Below are positions 7,250 to 17,532 of a stretch of 26,014 nucleotides of DNA, in pieces. Source of the stretch: an uncultured Clostridia bacterium (GTDB taxonomy: Bacteria > Bacillota > Clostridia > TANB77 > CAG-508); assembly GCA_934149005.1 (NCBI GenBank), contig CAKPDN010000016.1:1-26014 (forward strand), read 5' to 3'. Positions within the stretch are counted from its first letter, which is position 1. Every line of letters begins with the position of its first letter. The position numbers and the translations under genes are program-made. The notes beneath the pieces are model-generated. The model saw only the letters and a list, made by a program, of their open reading frames with translations, made no database searches and was not told where the DNA came from.

Positions 7250-8602
7250 ATGAAAGCAAGAATGAATATAAGAAGCATAATAATGATAATGGCAATAATA
7301 TGTTTAGCAAGTATGTTTTTTATAAATATATGTTTTGCAGCAGATATGGGAAAAATTACAACAGAAACAGCAAGACTTAGGGAACAGCCTAAAACAGATG
7401 CAAAAGTCTTAGAACTTGCATCATTAGGAGATGAAGTAGAAATATTAGAACAAGTTGATGGTTGGTATAAAGTAAAATACAAAAATATAACAGGATATAT
7501 AAGGAAAGACCTAGTAGAGGTAGAAAATAAAGAGACAAACACAAAAAATGTTGCAAATACAACAGAAACAGATAAAAATAAAATAGTAGAAAATACAATA
7601 CAAGAAAACACTACTGTTGAAACAACTACACAACCAATCGAAGATAAAAAGATTGAAAAAGGAAAATATAAATTATCACAAAACATTAAATTAAAAGTAA
7701 TACCATTAATAAGTTCAATAGAATTAGAAGATATAACAAAAGATGCAGAAGTAGAAGTTACAGAAATTTTAAACAACTGGGCTAAAATAAAAACACAAGA
7801 TGGAAAAGAAGGCTGGGTTAGAACAGAAAAATTAGTAATAATTCAAGAAAGTTCTGAAAATAATATACAACAAAAAACAGAAGAACAACCAGTAGAACAA
7901 CAAGAAGAAAAAAATACACAATCAAAATCAGAGACAACAAATGTAACAAAAACAATGTATGTTAATTCACAAACAATAAATGTAAGAGAAAAAGCAGATA
8001 AAACGTCAAAAGCCATAAAACAATTGTCAATAAATACTCAAATAACAGTATTATCAACAGATAATGGCTGGGCTTATGTAGATATAAATGGAACAAAGGG
8101 ATATATAGCAGAAAGCCTATTATCAGACAAAAAGCAAGAAATATCAAGAAGTGCAACAGTTACAAGAAACACAGTTAATACACAAAAAAATGATAATAAA
8201 ACACAAGGAACAAGTACAATAGCAAATTCAAATACAGAAACAACATCATCAGGAGAATCAGTAATATCATATGCAAAACAATTTTTAGGATGTAAATATG
8301 TATATGGTGGAACAACGACAAATGGATTTGACTGTTCAGGATTCACACAATTTGTATACAAACATTTTGGAGTAAATCTAAATAGAACAGCAGCTGGACA
8401 ATATAGTAATGGAACAACAGTAACAAATTTACAAGCTGGTGATTTAGTAATGTTTGGAAAATCAGGAATAAATCATGTAGGAATATATATTGGGGGAAAC
8501 ACATTCATACATGCTGCAAATACAAGTAGAGGTGTAACAACAGATACACTATCTAGTGGATATTATAAAACAAATTATGTAGGTGCAAGAAGAGTTAAGT
8601 AA
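7250..8602 (+). CDS. Secreted SH3-NlpC/P60 peptidoglycan endopeptidase
   Basis: 450 aa, ATG 7250 with AGAGGAG upstream. The signal peptide spans residues 1-30, with likely cleavage after CFA. Three bacterial SH3 domains follow at about 33-91, 137-197 and 233-292 (RLREQPKTDAKVLELASLGD, GWVRTEKL, INVREKADKTSKAIKQLS), joined by low-complexity Thr/Glu/Gln/Asn linkers. The C-terminal NlpC/P60 domain (~335-450) has YVYGGTTTNGFDCSGF with nucleophile C362, INHVGIYIG with H409, and FIHAA with the third polar residue H421. Such enzymes cut the D-iso-Glu to meso-DAP or Lys bond in stem peptides outside the cell, with the SH3 repeats docking to the wall. The next gene's Shine-Dalgarno overlaps this stop codon, so comEC is likely co-transcribed. 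Confidence 0.93.
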   Translation: MKARMNIRSIIMIMAIICLASMFFINICFAADMGKITTETARLREQPKTDAKVLELASLGDEVEILEQVDGWYKVKYKNITGYIRKDLVEVENKETNTKNVANTTETDKNKIVENTIQENTTVETTTQPIEDKKIEKGKYKLSQNIKLKVIPLISSIELEDITKDAEVEVTEILNNWAKIKTQDGKEGWVRTEKLVIIQESSENNIQQKTEEQPVEQQEEKNTQSKSETTNVTKTMYVNSQTINVREKADKTSKAIKQLSINTQITVLSTDNGWAYVDINGTKGYIAESLLSDKKQEISRSATVTRNTVNTQKNDNKTQGTSTIANSNTETTSSGESVISYAKQFLGCKYVYGGTTTNGFDCSGFTQFVYKHFGVNLNRTAAGQYSNGTTVTNLQAGDLVMFGKSGINHVGIYIGGNTFIHAANTSRGVTTDTLSSGYYKTNYVGARRVK

Positions 8603-8615
8603 AGGAGAGTAAAGC

Positions 8616-11103
8616 TTGAAAAGACCAGTTCTAATTGCAGTTATAGGATATATAATAGGTATAATAGTGGGACTATACTTTAAAAATAGTATAGTCTCAT
8701 TTTATATTCCAATAGTTGCAATATATGTAATTTATAAGGAATTTAGTAAAACAAAAATAAAAAAATTCAAATTATTATCTATGAAAAGGTATTTAAGATA
8801 TCTTAAAATATATTGTAATTCGGTGGTAATAATATTATTAATTATTAGTTCAATAATTTCAAATACAATTGTAATTTTTCAAAATAAAAACTATGAAAAA
8901 CATTACAAAGATTTATCAATTCAAGAAAATTTAAATTTAACAGGTATAATTGTTAGTGAAAAGAAAGAAAAAGAATATTATAATAAATACAAAATAAAAG
9001 TAAAATATAATAATAAAAATTTAAAATTCTATATAACTACTAAAAAAGAGGTGGAACTACAATATGGAGATGAAATTAGTTTCACAGGAACATATATAAA
9101 GCCAGAAATACAAAGAAACTACAAAGGATTTGATTATTTAGAATATTTAAAACAACTAAAAATATATGGAACAATAAAAAGCGAAAAAATAGAAATTCTA
9201 AGAGAAAAACAAGCAAATAAAATTTTTCAAATTTCAAATAGGATATCTAATAAAATGATTTTAAACACAAAGAATATTTTAAAAGAAGAAACAGCCTCGA
9301 TTTTATTAGGCTTAATATTAGGAGATAAAGAAGATATAGATAAAGAAACAGAAGAAAATTTTAGATATGCCAGTATGTCACATATTTTAGCGGTATCAGG
9401 AATGCATGTAACATATATTATTTTAGGTATAAATCTTATTTTAAAAAGAATAATAGGAAAAAGAAAAACAAATATTTTAATTATTATAATTTTAATAGTT
9501 TATATGTTCATAACAAATTTTTCTCCATCAATTATACGAGCAGGGATAATGGGAGTTATAATGATTTTTTCAAAATTGATTTATAGAAAAAATGATATAT
9601 ACACATCTATATCATTGTCATTACTTTTAATTCTAATTTATAATCCATTCCTAATTCAAAATTTAGGACTTCAGTTATCATATGGAGGCACATTAGGAAT
9701 AATAATTTTTAACAAAAGTATTTTAAAATTTTTCCAAAATATAAATATAAGAAATAAAATATATAAATATAAAATAAAACCAAAAATTCAAAAATATTTA
9801 GATAAAATAAAAGAAATTATTTCAATATCAATTTCGGTTCAAATAACCATAACTCCAATAATTTTATATAAATTAAATATGTTTAATCCATATTTTTTAA
9901 TATCAAACTTAATTTTAAGTTCGATTATAGGCCCAATTGTAATTTTAGGATTTTTATTTATAATAATAGCATATTTGAACACTAAAATAGCTAAAATTTT
10001 TGTGCCAATAATTCAAATAGGAATTAAAATTTTAGATTATATATCAAAAATTGGAAAACTACCATTTTCTAAAATTTATGTAGCAACGCCTAAATTATTT
10101 TTAATTATAATTTATTATATAGTTTTAATAGGAATATTATTTTTCTATAATGTTTATTCATCTAAAAATCCAAGTAAAACACAAATTAGAATAAAAAATT
10201 TAGTAGCTTTAATAAAAATAAAGTTAAGGAAAAAAAGAAAAAAAATAAAATATATATTTATGATTATAATCTTTTTAATCATTTTTATAAATCGATTACC
10301 ACAAAATTTAAAAATCCATTTTATAGATGTAGGACAAGGAGATTCCAGTCTAATAATTACTCCTAAAAATAAAACAATTTTAATTGATGGAGGAGGAAAT
10401 AGAAACACAGATTTTGATATTGGAGAAAGTACGCTAATCCCATATATTTTAAATAGAGGTTTCACAAAAATTGATATTATTATTATAAGTCATTTTGATT
10501 TAGATCATATTGGCCGGAATATATACTGTACTGCAAGAGTTAAAAGTAGGAAAAGTCTATATTTCAAAACAAATTGAAAAATCAAAAAATTATGAGAAAT
10601 TCTTAAAAATAGTAAATGATAAAAAAATAGAAGTATATGAAGTGGTTACTGGAAATAGAATACAAATTGAAAAAAATTTATATATTGATATTTTATGGCC
10701 AACAAATAAACAAATTACTACAAATATTTTAAACAATAATGCAATTGTCAGTAATTTACACTATCAAAATTTTTCAATGCTGTTTACTGGAGACATAGAA
10801 GAAATTGCAGAAAAAGAAATTTTAGACACATATTCTAAAAAACAAAAACTTTTAAAAACAGATATTTTAAAAGTTGGCCATCATGGTTCTAAAACATCTA
10901 GCACAACAGAATTTTTAAATATTGTAAACCCCAAAGTTGCTATTATAGGAGTTGGAAAAAACAATAAATTTGGACATCCAAATGATGTTATATTAAAAAG
11001 ACTAAATAATTTAAATTGTAAAATCTTTAGAACAGATTTAAATGGAGAAATTTCAATTGAAGTCAATAAAAATAGCCAATATAAAATTAAAAAGCAGATA
11101 TGA
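8616..11103 (+). CDS. comEC: ComEC/Rec2 DNA-uptake channel, read through a +1 shift at CGG 10515
   Basis: Start TTG 8616, with AAAGGAG at 8601-8607. The N-terminal DUF4131 and OB-like part (~1-190) is followed by the polytopic Competence domain (~210-520, with SHILAVSGMHVTYIILGINL) and a metallo-beta-lactamase domain (DVGQGDSSLI, ILIDGGG, SHFDLDHIGG, VGHHGSKTSS, FGHPND). The zero frame hits CGG at 10515 inside the DHIGG metal motif and would end at 10577. Skipping the C gives GGC GGA ATA (G-G-I), restores the conserved second glycine and continues to TAG... TGA at 11103, making 828 aa. ComEC carries transforming DNA across the membrane, and the MBL domain is thought to degrade the non-entering strand. 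Apart from this one base the gene is intact and conserved on both sides, which argues against random decay. Confidence 0.85.
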
Positions 11104-11163
11104 AATGTATAAATTAGGAAAAATTAGTAAATACTAAAACAAAAAAATGTGGAGGAAAAATTT

Positions 11164-11769
11164 ATGAGAAAAACATGGATAATAATAGTATTTGCAATTA
11201 TAATAATAGGAATAATAGAAGGAATAATTATATATAACAAAAATGTTAAATCTAGTATTGTTGAAAATGAAGTAAACATAGTTTCAGAAAAAATAACAGA
11301 TGATTGCATAGATGAATATGAAAACTTAGAAAAAGAGTCAAAATTAGATATAGAAACTAACTCAAACGAAGAAAAGATTTCTCCAAATTGCTTAGTGACT
11401 TTAAAAAGATACTATAATGAATGCAAACATACAATAAATGAATATATAGATATACCACAAAATTTAGTAAATGGAACAAAAGAAGATGTAGAAAAAGAAT
11501 ATTCCAATTGGGAGATACAGAAATATTCAAGTAATGAAATAATTTTATATAGAGAATTTGATAGTAATTGTGGTCAACATTTTGTTTTGAAAAATGATAA
11601 TGGAAAAATTACAATTTATAAAATAAATGAAGAAATGCAAGAAGAAGTATATGAAAAAACCGAAATTTCAATTGAATATCTAACAGAAACAGATAAAATT
11701 GAAATTCAAAATGGAATTAGAGTTAATGGAATAGAAGAATTAAATCAATTAATAGAAGATTTTGAATAA
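11164..11769 (+). CDS. BofC-like membrane-anchored protein
   Basis: 201 aa from ATG 11164, with GGAGG eight bases upstream. A GTG at 11149 is in frame but lies before that Shine-Dalgarno. An N-terminal membrane anchor (~4-24) is followed by an acidic linker and a C-terminal domain with a QHFVLKNDNGKITIYKI strand pair and a tail GIRVNGIEELNQLIEDFE. That tail resembles the BofC C-terminal domain (L..GI...s.eEL...LEd). In Bacillus, BofC works in the forespore to restrain SpoIVB-dependent pro-sigma-K signalling. A spore role here fits the other sporulation genes, but similarity is modest and other exported regulators have this domain. Confidence 0.5.
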   Translation: MRKTWIIIVFAIIIIGIIEGIIIYNKNVKSSIVENEVNIVSEKITDDCIDEYENLEKESKLDIETNSNEEKISPNCLVTLKRYYNECKHTINEYIDIPQNLVNGTKEDVEKEYSNWEIQKYSSNEIILYREFDSNCGQHFVLKNDNGKITIYKINEEMQEEVYEKTEISIEYLTETDKIEIQNGIRVNGIEELNQLIEDFE

Positions 11770-11787
11770 AATATAAAAAAACTAACA

Positions 11788-12041
11788 TAAAAAACTGAGC
11801 AGATTTCACTCTGGCTTAAAATGTATATATGTATATGTTTTAATAATTTTCTCAGTTCAATATGCAACATAAGAATTTCTAAAATAAATTAATGGCACCA
11901 TTCCACTTAGCCCTCACTTCGTTCGGCGTGAACTCTTTCCATTAATTTATTCAAGAAATTCTAATATTGCTCCAATCACATTCGAAAATGATTATAACAT
12001 ATACATATATACATTTTTTCCATGAGGATCTTCAGTTTTTT
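11788..12041. repeat. 254-nt nested palindrome (MITE-like or giant hairpin)
   Basis: Almost the whole segment folds back on itself. Outer arms AAAAACTGA / TCAGTTTTT (11789-11797, 12032-12040) enclose near-identical arms of about 34 nt (around 11818-11852 and 11984-12018, beginning AAAATGTATATATGTATATG) and an inner pair AGAATTTCT...AATTAATGG / CCATTAATT...AGAAATTCT (11872-11894, 11940-11962). The ~45-nt apex is much richer in G+C (AGCCCTCACTTCGTTCGGCG). It sits between convergent genes. It is far longer than a terminator, so a non-autonomous mobile element or large structured RNA is more likely. No target-site duplication was obvious. Confidence 0.75.
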
Positions 12042-12089
12042 ATTTTTCTCTTTATTCAAAATAATATAATGTCAAATTTTACTTAAAAA

Positions 12090-12698
12090 TTATTTAGACT
12101 TTTTAGACTCTGATTTATTTTTTACAACAACATTTTTAGTTTCTGTATTCAAATCACTTTTATTAATAAATCCACCCTGATACAAACACTTAACATACAT
12201 GATAAGAGAGAAAACTGTACATATTAAAGCAATACAATAAATTAATAAATCAAAATTAAGCCAAAAACCAGTAAGTCCAAATTGTTTAGTAATTAAAGAA
12301 ATAACAATAGCTAAATAAAATAGAACAGTTGCTAATTTGCCATACCACTTACTATAAACAACAACATCTTTTCCATAAAGAAAAGAAGCACCAACTACCA
12401 TTATAAATTCCTTAAAAACAACAATAACTAAAATCCAAACAGGAATAATTTTTACAGTTACTAAAGTAGCAAGTACAGAAATTTGAGTGAGTTTATCAGC
12501 TAAAGGATCCATCAACTTACCGAAATTAGAAATTAAATTAAATTTTCTTGCAATAAAACCATCTAAAACATCAGTAATTCCAGAGATTGTAAAAAATACA
12601 ATCCCTAGAACATAGTTCCCTATAAATATAAAATGTAAAATAATTGGTATAAAAATAAATCTTAATATAGTTAATATATTTGGTATATGTTTTAACAT
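12090..12698 (-). CDS. pgsA: CDP-diacylglycerol-glycerol-3-phosphate 3-phosphatidyltransferase
   Basis: 202 aa from ATG 12698 (minus strand), preceded by AAGGGAGAG. An upstream in-frame start at 12734 would overlap clpE and lacks such a site. Residues begin MLKHIPNILTILRF, typical of PgsA. The CDP-alcohol phosphotransferase motif D-xx-DG-xx-AR-x8-G-xxx-D-xxx-D is complete in DVLDGFIARKF...GKLMDPLADK. The protein has several membrane helices and a short Lys/Ser-rich tail. It makes phosphatidylglycerol phosphate, the committed step of phosphatidylglycerol synthesis. It lies 25 bp behind clpE and is probably co-transcribed with it. Confidence 0.93.
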   Translation of the reverse strand: MLKHIPNILTILRFIFIPIILHFIFIGNYVLGIVFFTISGITDVLDGFIARKFNLISNFGKLMDPLADKLTQISVLATLVTVKIIPVWILVIVVFKEFIMVVGASFLYGKDVVVYSKWYGKLATVLFYLAIVISLITKQFGLTGFWLNFDLLIYCIALICTVFSLIMYVKCLYQGGFINKSDLNTETKNVVVKNKSESKKSK

Positions 12699-12723
12699 TT
12701 TTTCTCTCCCTTTTAATTTAACT

Positions 12724-15090
12724 CTATAATACATTAAAAGTTAAATTTTCATCTTTTAAGTCAACTTTAACAATTTGCCCATCAACAATTTCAGAGCGAA
12801 GAATTTTTTCAGAAATTTCATCATCAATATATCTTTGAAGAGATCTTCTTAAAGGTCTAGCTCCAAATTTAATATTAGTACCCTTTTCTAAAATAAACTG
12901 TTTAGCTTTATTAGATATTTCTAAAGAAATATTTTTCTGACTTAAAGCTTTTTCAGTATCTTTAAGCATCAAATCAACTATTTTCAATAATTGCTCTGTG
13001 TTTAAAGAATCAAACATAATTATTTCATCAACCCTGTTTAAAAATTCAGGTCTAAATACTTCTTTTAAACTATCTTCAATTTTTGATTTATCAACAGTTT
13101 GTTTTCCAAAACCAATAGAATTATTATTTAAATTTGAACCAGCATTTGATGTCATAATTATTATAGTATTCGCAAAACTAACAGTATTCCCCTGAGAATC
13201 TGTAAGTTTTCCATCGTCTAATACTTGTAATAAAATATTAAATACATCTGGATGAGCTTTTTCAATTTCATCTAAAAGAATAATTGAATAAGGTTTTCTT
13301 TTAACCTTTTCAGTTAATTGACCAGCATCATCATAACCTACATATCCTGGAGGTGAACCTATTAATTTTGATGTGGAGTGGCTTTCCATGTACTCAGACA
13401 TATCGATTCTTATAATAGAATCCTCTGAACCGAACATTTCATAAGCCAAAGATTTAGCAAGTTCTGTTTTTCCAACCCCTGTAGGACCTACGAATATAAA
13501 TGAAGGTGGCCTTTTTTCACTTTGAAGTCCAGCTCTATTTCTTCTAATAGCTCTTGAAACACTATTAACAGCTTCTTCTTGACCTATTACTCTTTTATGA
13601 AGATTTGTTTCTAAGTTTAGCAACTTTTGAGTTTCGGCTTCAGTAATTTTCTTAACGGGTATTTTAGTCCAGTTTTCTATAACAGTTGCAATATCTTGAA
13701 CAGTAAGATTTTTAGGTTTCATCTTTTTACTTAACTTATCAATATCTTCCATAATTTGACACTCTCGTGTTTTTAAATCAGCCGCTTTTTGATAATCTTC
13801 TGTTGTATCAGCTTGAGCAACTTCCTCTTTTTGAGTTTGAACTTCAGACAATTCTCTTTTTAGAATTTCAAGTTTAAATAAGTCTTTATTCTCTAAATTG
13901 ATTCGAGAACAAGCCTCATCTAAAATATCAATAGCCTTATCAGGCAAAAATCTGTCATGAATATATTTTTCAGACATTATAACAGCCTGTTTAATAACAT
14001 CTGTTGATATTTTTACTTTATGATATTCTTCATAATATTTTTTAATGCCTTCAAGAATTTTAATAGAATCATCAATATTAGGTTCTTCAACTAAAACTTG
14101 TTGAAATCTTCTTTCTAAAGCCGAATCTTTTTCTATGTATTTTCTATATTCTGTTAAAGTAGTAGTACCAATTAATTGAATTTCTCCATTAGATAAAGCA
14201 GGTTTTAAAATATTTGCAGCATTCATAGAATGTTCACCATCACCTGCACCAATGATATTATGAATTTCATCAATAACTAAAATGATGTTACCATATTCTC
14301 TACATTCATCAATAATACCTTTCATTCGAGACTCAAATTGGCCTCTAAATTGAGTTCCTGCAATTACAGCTGTCATATCTAAAAGATATACTTCTTTGTT
14401 TAAAAGTTTTGCAGGAACATTTTGATTAGCAATTTTTATAGCTAAACCTTGAGCAATTGCAGTTTTTCCCACACCAGGTTCACCAATTAAACAAGGATTA
14501 TTTTTTGAACGCCTATTTAAAATTTGAATAATTCTTTGAATTTCTTTATCTCTACCTATGACAATATCAAGTTGATTATTTTTTGCTTTATTAGTCAGAT
14601 TAGTGCCATAAGTATCTAAGTATTTTTTCTTTTTGTTTTGTTTTGAATTATTTTTCTTTTCTGCATTAACATTTTTCTTTTCTGTATTTTGATTTCCGTT
14701 ATTTTCTTGTTTGTTTTGTGAAAACATATTTGAAAATATTGAACCTAAAGGTATAGCTGCACCTGAAATTTTTGGTTTTCCATCATCATAGTTACTATTT
14801 TCATCATCACCTAAATCGCCAAAAGTAATAGCACCTTCAATATTCTCTAAATTATTAATATCTAAATTTTCAGCAAAATCTTTAAAAATTGACTCTAATT
14901 GATTATTCATATCTGCCAAATTTATTTTATCTTTAGATAAAATATTTTGTTGATTTGACAATACTTCAGTTGCATTTATCCCTTTTTTCTTAGCACAATC
15001 ATAGCATAGACCTTCCATTGTACTTTTACCATTATCTATTTTTTCATAAAAAAGTATTGCTGGATTTTTCTTACATTCTGAACATATCAT
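12724..15090 (-). CDS. clpE: ClpE-type AAA+ unfoldase of the Clp protease
   Basis: Start at the minus-strand ATG 15090, giving MICSEC, as ClpE proteins begin, with GAGGAA ~11 bases upstream. ATG 15108 (794 aa) is the alternative. Numbered from 15108: N-terminal zinc finger with CxxC pairs (9-38), a Gln/Asn/Lys-rich linker, AAA domain 1 with Walker A GEPGVGKT (209-216) and Walker B VIDEIH, a UVR-like coiled coil (~437-462), and AAA domain 2 with GPTGVGKT (541-548) and LLDEIEKAHPDV. The loop SIGFG (664-668) is the ClpP-docking tripeptide, so it should feed substrates to ClpP. The role is protein quality control in the cytoplasm. No Clp N-repeats are present, which favours ClpE over ClpC. Confidence 0.88.
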   Translation of the reverse strand: MICSECKKNPAILFYEKIDNGKSTMEGLCYDCAKKKGINATEVLSNQQNILSKDKINLADMNNQLESIFKDFAENLDINNLENIEGAITFGDLGDDENSNYDDGKPKISGAAIPLGSIFSNMFSQNKQENNGNQNTEKKNVNAEKKNNSKQNKKKKYLDTYGTNLTNKAKNNQLDIVIGRDKEIQRIIQILNRRSKNNPCLIGEPGVGKTAIAQGLAIKIANQNVPAKLLNKEVYLLDMTAVIAGTQFRGQFESRMKGIIDECREYGNIILVIDEIHNIIGAGDGEHSMNAANILKPALSNGEIQLIGTTTLTEYRKYIEKDSALERRFQQVLVEEPNIDDSIKILEGIKKYYEEYHKVKISTDVIKQAVIMSEKYIHDRFLPDKAIDILDEACSRINLENKDLFKLEILKRELSEVQTQKEEVAQADTTEDYQKAADLKTRECQIMEDIDKLSKKMKPKNLTVQDIATVIENWTKIPVKKITEAETQKLLNLETNLHKRVIGQEEAVNSVSRAIRRNRAGLQSEKRPPSFIFVGPTGVGKTELAKSLAYEMFGSEDSIIRIDMSEYMESHSTSKLIGSPPGYVGYDDAGQLTEKVKRKPYSIILLDEIEKAHPDVFNILLQVLDDGKLTDSQGNTVSFANTIIIMTSNAGSNLNNNSIGFGKQTVDKSKIEDSLKEVFRPEFLNRVDEIIMFDSLNTEQLLKIVDLMLKDTEKALSQKNISLEISNKAKQFILEKGTNIKFGARPLRRSLQRYIDDEISEKILRSEIVDGQIVKVDLKDENLTFNVL

Positions 15091-15211
15091 AACTTTCGAA
15101 TTCCTCATTTCTTTAAAATAAATATAATTTTATTATCTTAGATGATAAATATGTTAACATCATAAATAATATCTATATAATACCGCAAAACTGCTCAATA
15201 GTCAATAAATT

Positions 15212-15240
15212 TTGATTTTTTTACAAATGTATGTTATAAT
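15212..15240 (+). promoter_or_regulatory. Sigma-A promoter for the DUF3298-like gene
   Basis: TTGATT (15212-15217), a 17-bp spacer, and a perfect TATAAT (15235-15240), about 57 bp before ATG 15298. It sits in the divergent spacer with clpE. Confidence 0.75.
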
Positions 15241-15297
15241 TTAAACTATACATTAACTAACTATAAACTGTAAAAAAAAATTAATAGGAGAAAAAAT

Positions 15298-16131
15298 ATG
15301 AATTTAACACTTCCAGAAAAGGAAAAAGTAAGCAAAAAAACGATATCAATATATATTATTTCTATAATAATTTGTATATTAGCAATTATTATAGTAGTTG
15401 GTGTACAAATTTTAGGAAATGATATAGTTGATAACATATTTGGAATAAATAAAATTATAAAAAGAACAGAACAAGAAGAAGCAAATTTAAAGGCAAACTT
15501 TGAAAACATATTTGATAATAAATTAGAAGTCAACACAAAAAATGAAGAAAATAGAGATATTATTCATACAAATTATAGTAAACAAGAAAAAACAGACAAT
15601 TATGAAATAAATGTTAATATTCCATATATAAATATAGAAAATATAGGAGTACAAAATTTTAACAAAGAAATAAAAAACACCTTTGAAGCAAAAGCAGAAG
15701 AGGTATTAAGGAGTGACAATAAAAATACTATATATACAGTAAAATATAAAGCTAAAATAGAAAATAATATCTTATCCTTAATCATTTATTCAGACTTAAA
15801 GCAAGATACAAATGCACAAAGAGTTATTGTACAAACATTTAATTTTGACTTAGAAGAAAATAAAAAACTTGCATTAGAAGATATCCTAAAAATATATGAT
15901 TTGAGTAAAAAAGATGTACAAGATAAAATTAATAAAGATATAAAAGAAGCACAAAGAAAATCAAATGATTTAAAGAATTTAGGATATAATGTATTTTCAA
16001 GAAATTTAGAAAATCACATATACAAAATTGAAAATATAGAAGAATTTTTTATATATAATAATAATATTTATATAATCTTTGCTTATGGAAATGATAGTAT
16101 AACAAGTGAAATGGATTTAGTTATAATATAA
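15298..16131 (+). CDS. Membrane-anchored DUF4163/DUF3298 (RsiV-like) protein
   Basis: 277 aa, ATG 15298 with AATAGGAG upstream. One transmembrane helix at ~16-40 follows a short charged cytoplasmic tail. The extracellular part starts with a charged coiled-coil stretch, then NYEINVNIPYINIENIGVQN and NKEIKNTFEAKAEEVL, which look like the DUF4163 opening. LKQDTNAQRVIVQTFNFDLE plus LALEDILKI resemble DUF3298. The C-terminus (FFIYNNNIYIIFAYGNDSIT) fits its final strands. RsiV-type domains bind lysozyme or wall ligands, but no sigma factor gene is adjacent and the N-terminus lacks an anti-sigma domain, so the function is unknown. It has its own promoter and terminator. Confidence 0.6.
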   Translation: MNLTLPEKEKVSKKTISIYIISIIICILAIIIVVGVQILGNDIVDNIFGINKIIKRTEQEEANLKANFENIFDNKLEVNTKNEENRDIIHTNYSKQEKTDNYEINVNIPYINIENIGVQNFNKEIKNTFEAKAEEVLRSDNKNTIYTVKYKAKIENNILSLIIYSDLKQDTNAQRVIVQTFNFDLEENKKLALEDILKIYDLSKKDVQDKINKDIKEAQRKSNDLKNLGYNVFSRNLENHIYKIENIEEFFIYNNNIYIIFAYGNDSITSEMDLVII

Positions 16132-16138
16132 ATATAAA

Positions 16139-16167
16139 AAAACTAGGAAGTTAATTCCTAGTTTTTT
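16139..16167 (+). terminator. Rho-independent terminator between convergent genes
   Basis: AAAACTAGGAA (16139-16149) pairs perfectly with TTCCTAGTTTT (16155-16165), followed by TT. The A-run on the other side could let it also stop transcripts coming from the right. Confidence 0.85.
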
Positions 16168-16290
16168 GAAAATAAAAGGGGATGTTTTTTTATTTAAGTC
16201 AGTTTGAATATATTAATATCTGACTATGCATATATTATAATAATAGATTTTGTCCATTGTGTGAATTTAAAGTGAAGTTTAAAAGATTTT

Positions 16291-17532
16291 CTAAGGTTGT
16301 TCACCTAAAGTTAAAGTTAATTCTTTTTCACTTCCATCTCTATTAACTTTCAATTTCATTTCATCACCAATTTGATGTGAATTTTTTATTGAATTTAATT
16401 CATCCATTGTATTAATAGACTTTCCATCAGCCTCTATGATAACATCACCAATTTTTAATCCAGCTTTTTCAGCAGAAGAAAAATCTTCAACAGATTTTAC
16501 ATATATACCAACAACTAAATTATATTTTTTAGCATAATTTTCATCTAAATCAATACCAGAAATACCTATATAAGGTCTTTTTACTTTACTATATTGAATT
16601 AATTGAGATGTGACATCTGTAGTTGCATTAATAGGAATTGCAAAACCAATACCTTCAATACCAGTACCAGATAATTTCAAAGTATTAATTCCTATAACAT
16701 TACCATCACTATTAACTAAGGCACCACCACTATTTCCAGAGTTTATAGCAGCATCAGTTTGAATACATTTATATGTTTTACCATCTGAATCTGTAATAGT
16801 TCTATTAACAGCACTAACAATACCAGTAGTTACAGTGCTTGTCATATTTACAGGATTTCCAACAGCCATAGCAAATTCACCAACTTTGACATCATCTGAA
16901 TCAGCAAATTCAGCTTTAGTCAAACCAGATTTTTCAATTTTGATAACAGCTAAATCCGTTTGTTCATCCTTTCCGACAATTTTTGCTTCATATTCTGTTT
17001 CATCATTAAATAATGTTACACTTACTTTTGTTGCTTCAGATATTTGATAATAAGAACTTGATTCAGAAGAATTTGAAGACACAACATGATTGTTAGTTAA
17101 AATATATCCATCCTCACTAATTATAATACCAGAACCAGAAGCGGATGCAGTAGATGTGCCACCTCTACCAAAAAAAGAAGTAGTATTTACTGTGTATTCA
17201 ATTTTTATACCAACTATTGATGGTAAAATTTTATTTGCAGCATATACAGCTGTGTCAGAATAATTATTTAATGATATTTGTTTAACATATCCATCAGAGT
17301 TTGTAGAATTATTGTTTGTAGAACTAATCGAAGTATTTGTATTTCCAATTAATTTAGTTTTTATAGAAGGAACACCGAAACATGTACCAATTACAACAGA
17401 ACATCCTACAACACCACTAACGAAAGGTATTAATACACTTTTTCCAAATCCAGAATTGCTTTTTTGAGTCTTATTACAAGAAGTTTCTCCTTTTACTGGA
17501 ATTGCTGTGAATTTTTTTTCTTTTTCTTCCAT
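16291..17532 (-). CDS. htrA: HtrA/DegP-type serine protease with PDZ domain
   Basis: 413 aa, minus-strand ATG at 17532, preceded by AGGAGG. A cytoplasmic tail is followed by one membrane helix (~32-53), a low-complexity Ser/Asn/Thr linker, a trypsin-like domain (~88-310), and a PDZ domain (~320-410). The triad is visible: TNNHVV (H149), TDLAVIK (D193) and GNSGGALV (S268). The oxyanion and L1 strands are normal. HtrA proteases degrade or refold damaged exported proteins at the outer face of the membrane. The serine-rich SSNSSESSS stretch just after the His is a small family-typical insertion. It is monocistronic and convergent with the DUF3298-like gene. Confidence 0.93.
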   Translation of the reverse strand: MEEKEKKFTAIPVKGETSCNKTQKSNSGFGKSVLIPFVSGVVGCSVVIGTCFGVPSIKTKLIGNTNTSISSTNNNSTNSDGYVKQISLNNYSDTAVYAANKILPSIVGIKIEYTVNTTSFFGRGGTSTASASGSGIIISEDGYILTNNHVVSSNSSESSSYYQISEATKVSVTLFNDETEYEAKIVGKDEQTDLAVIKIEKSGLTKAEFADSDDVKVGEFAMAVGNPVNMTSTVTTGIVSAVNRTITDSDGKTYKCIQTDAAINSGNSGGALVNSDGNVIGINTLKLSGTGIEGIGFAIPINATTDVTSQLIQYSKVKRPYIGISGIDLDENYAKKYNLVVGIYVKSVEDFSSAEKAGLKIGDVIIEADGKSINTMDELNSIKNSHQIGDEMKLKVNRDGSEKELTLTLGEQP

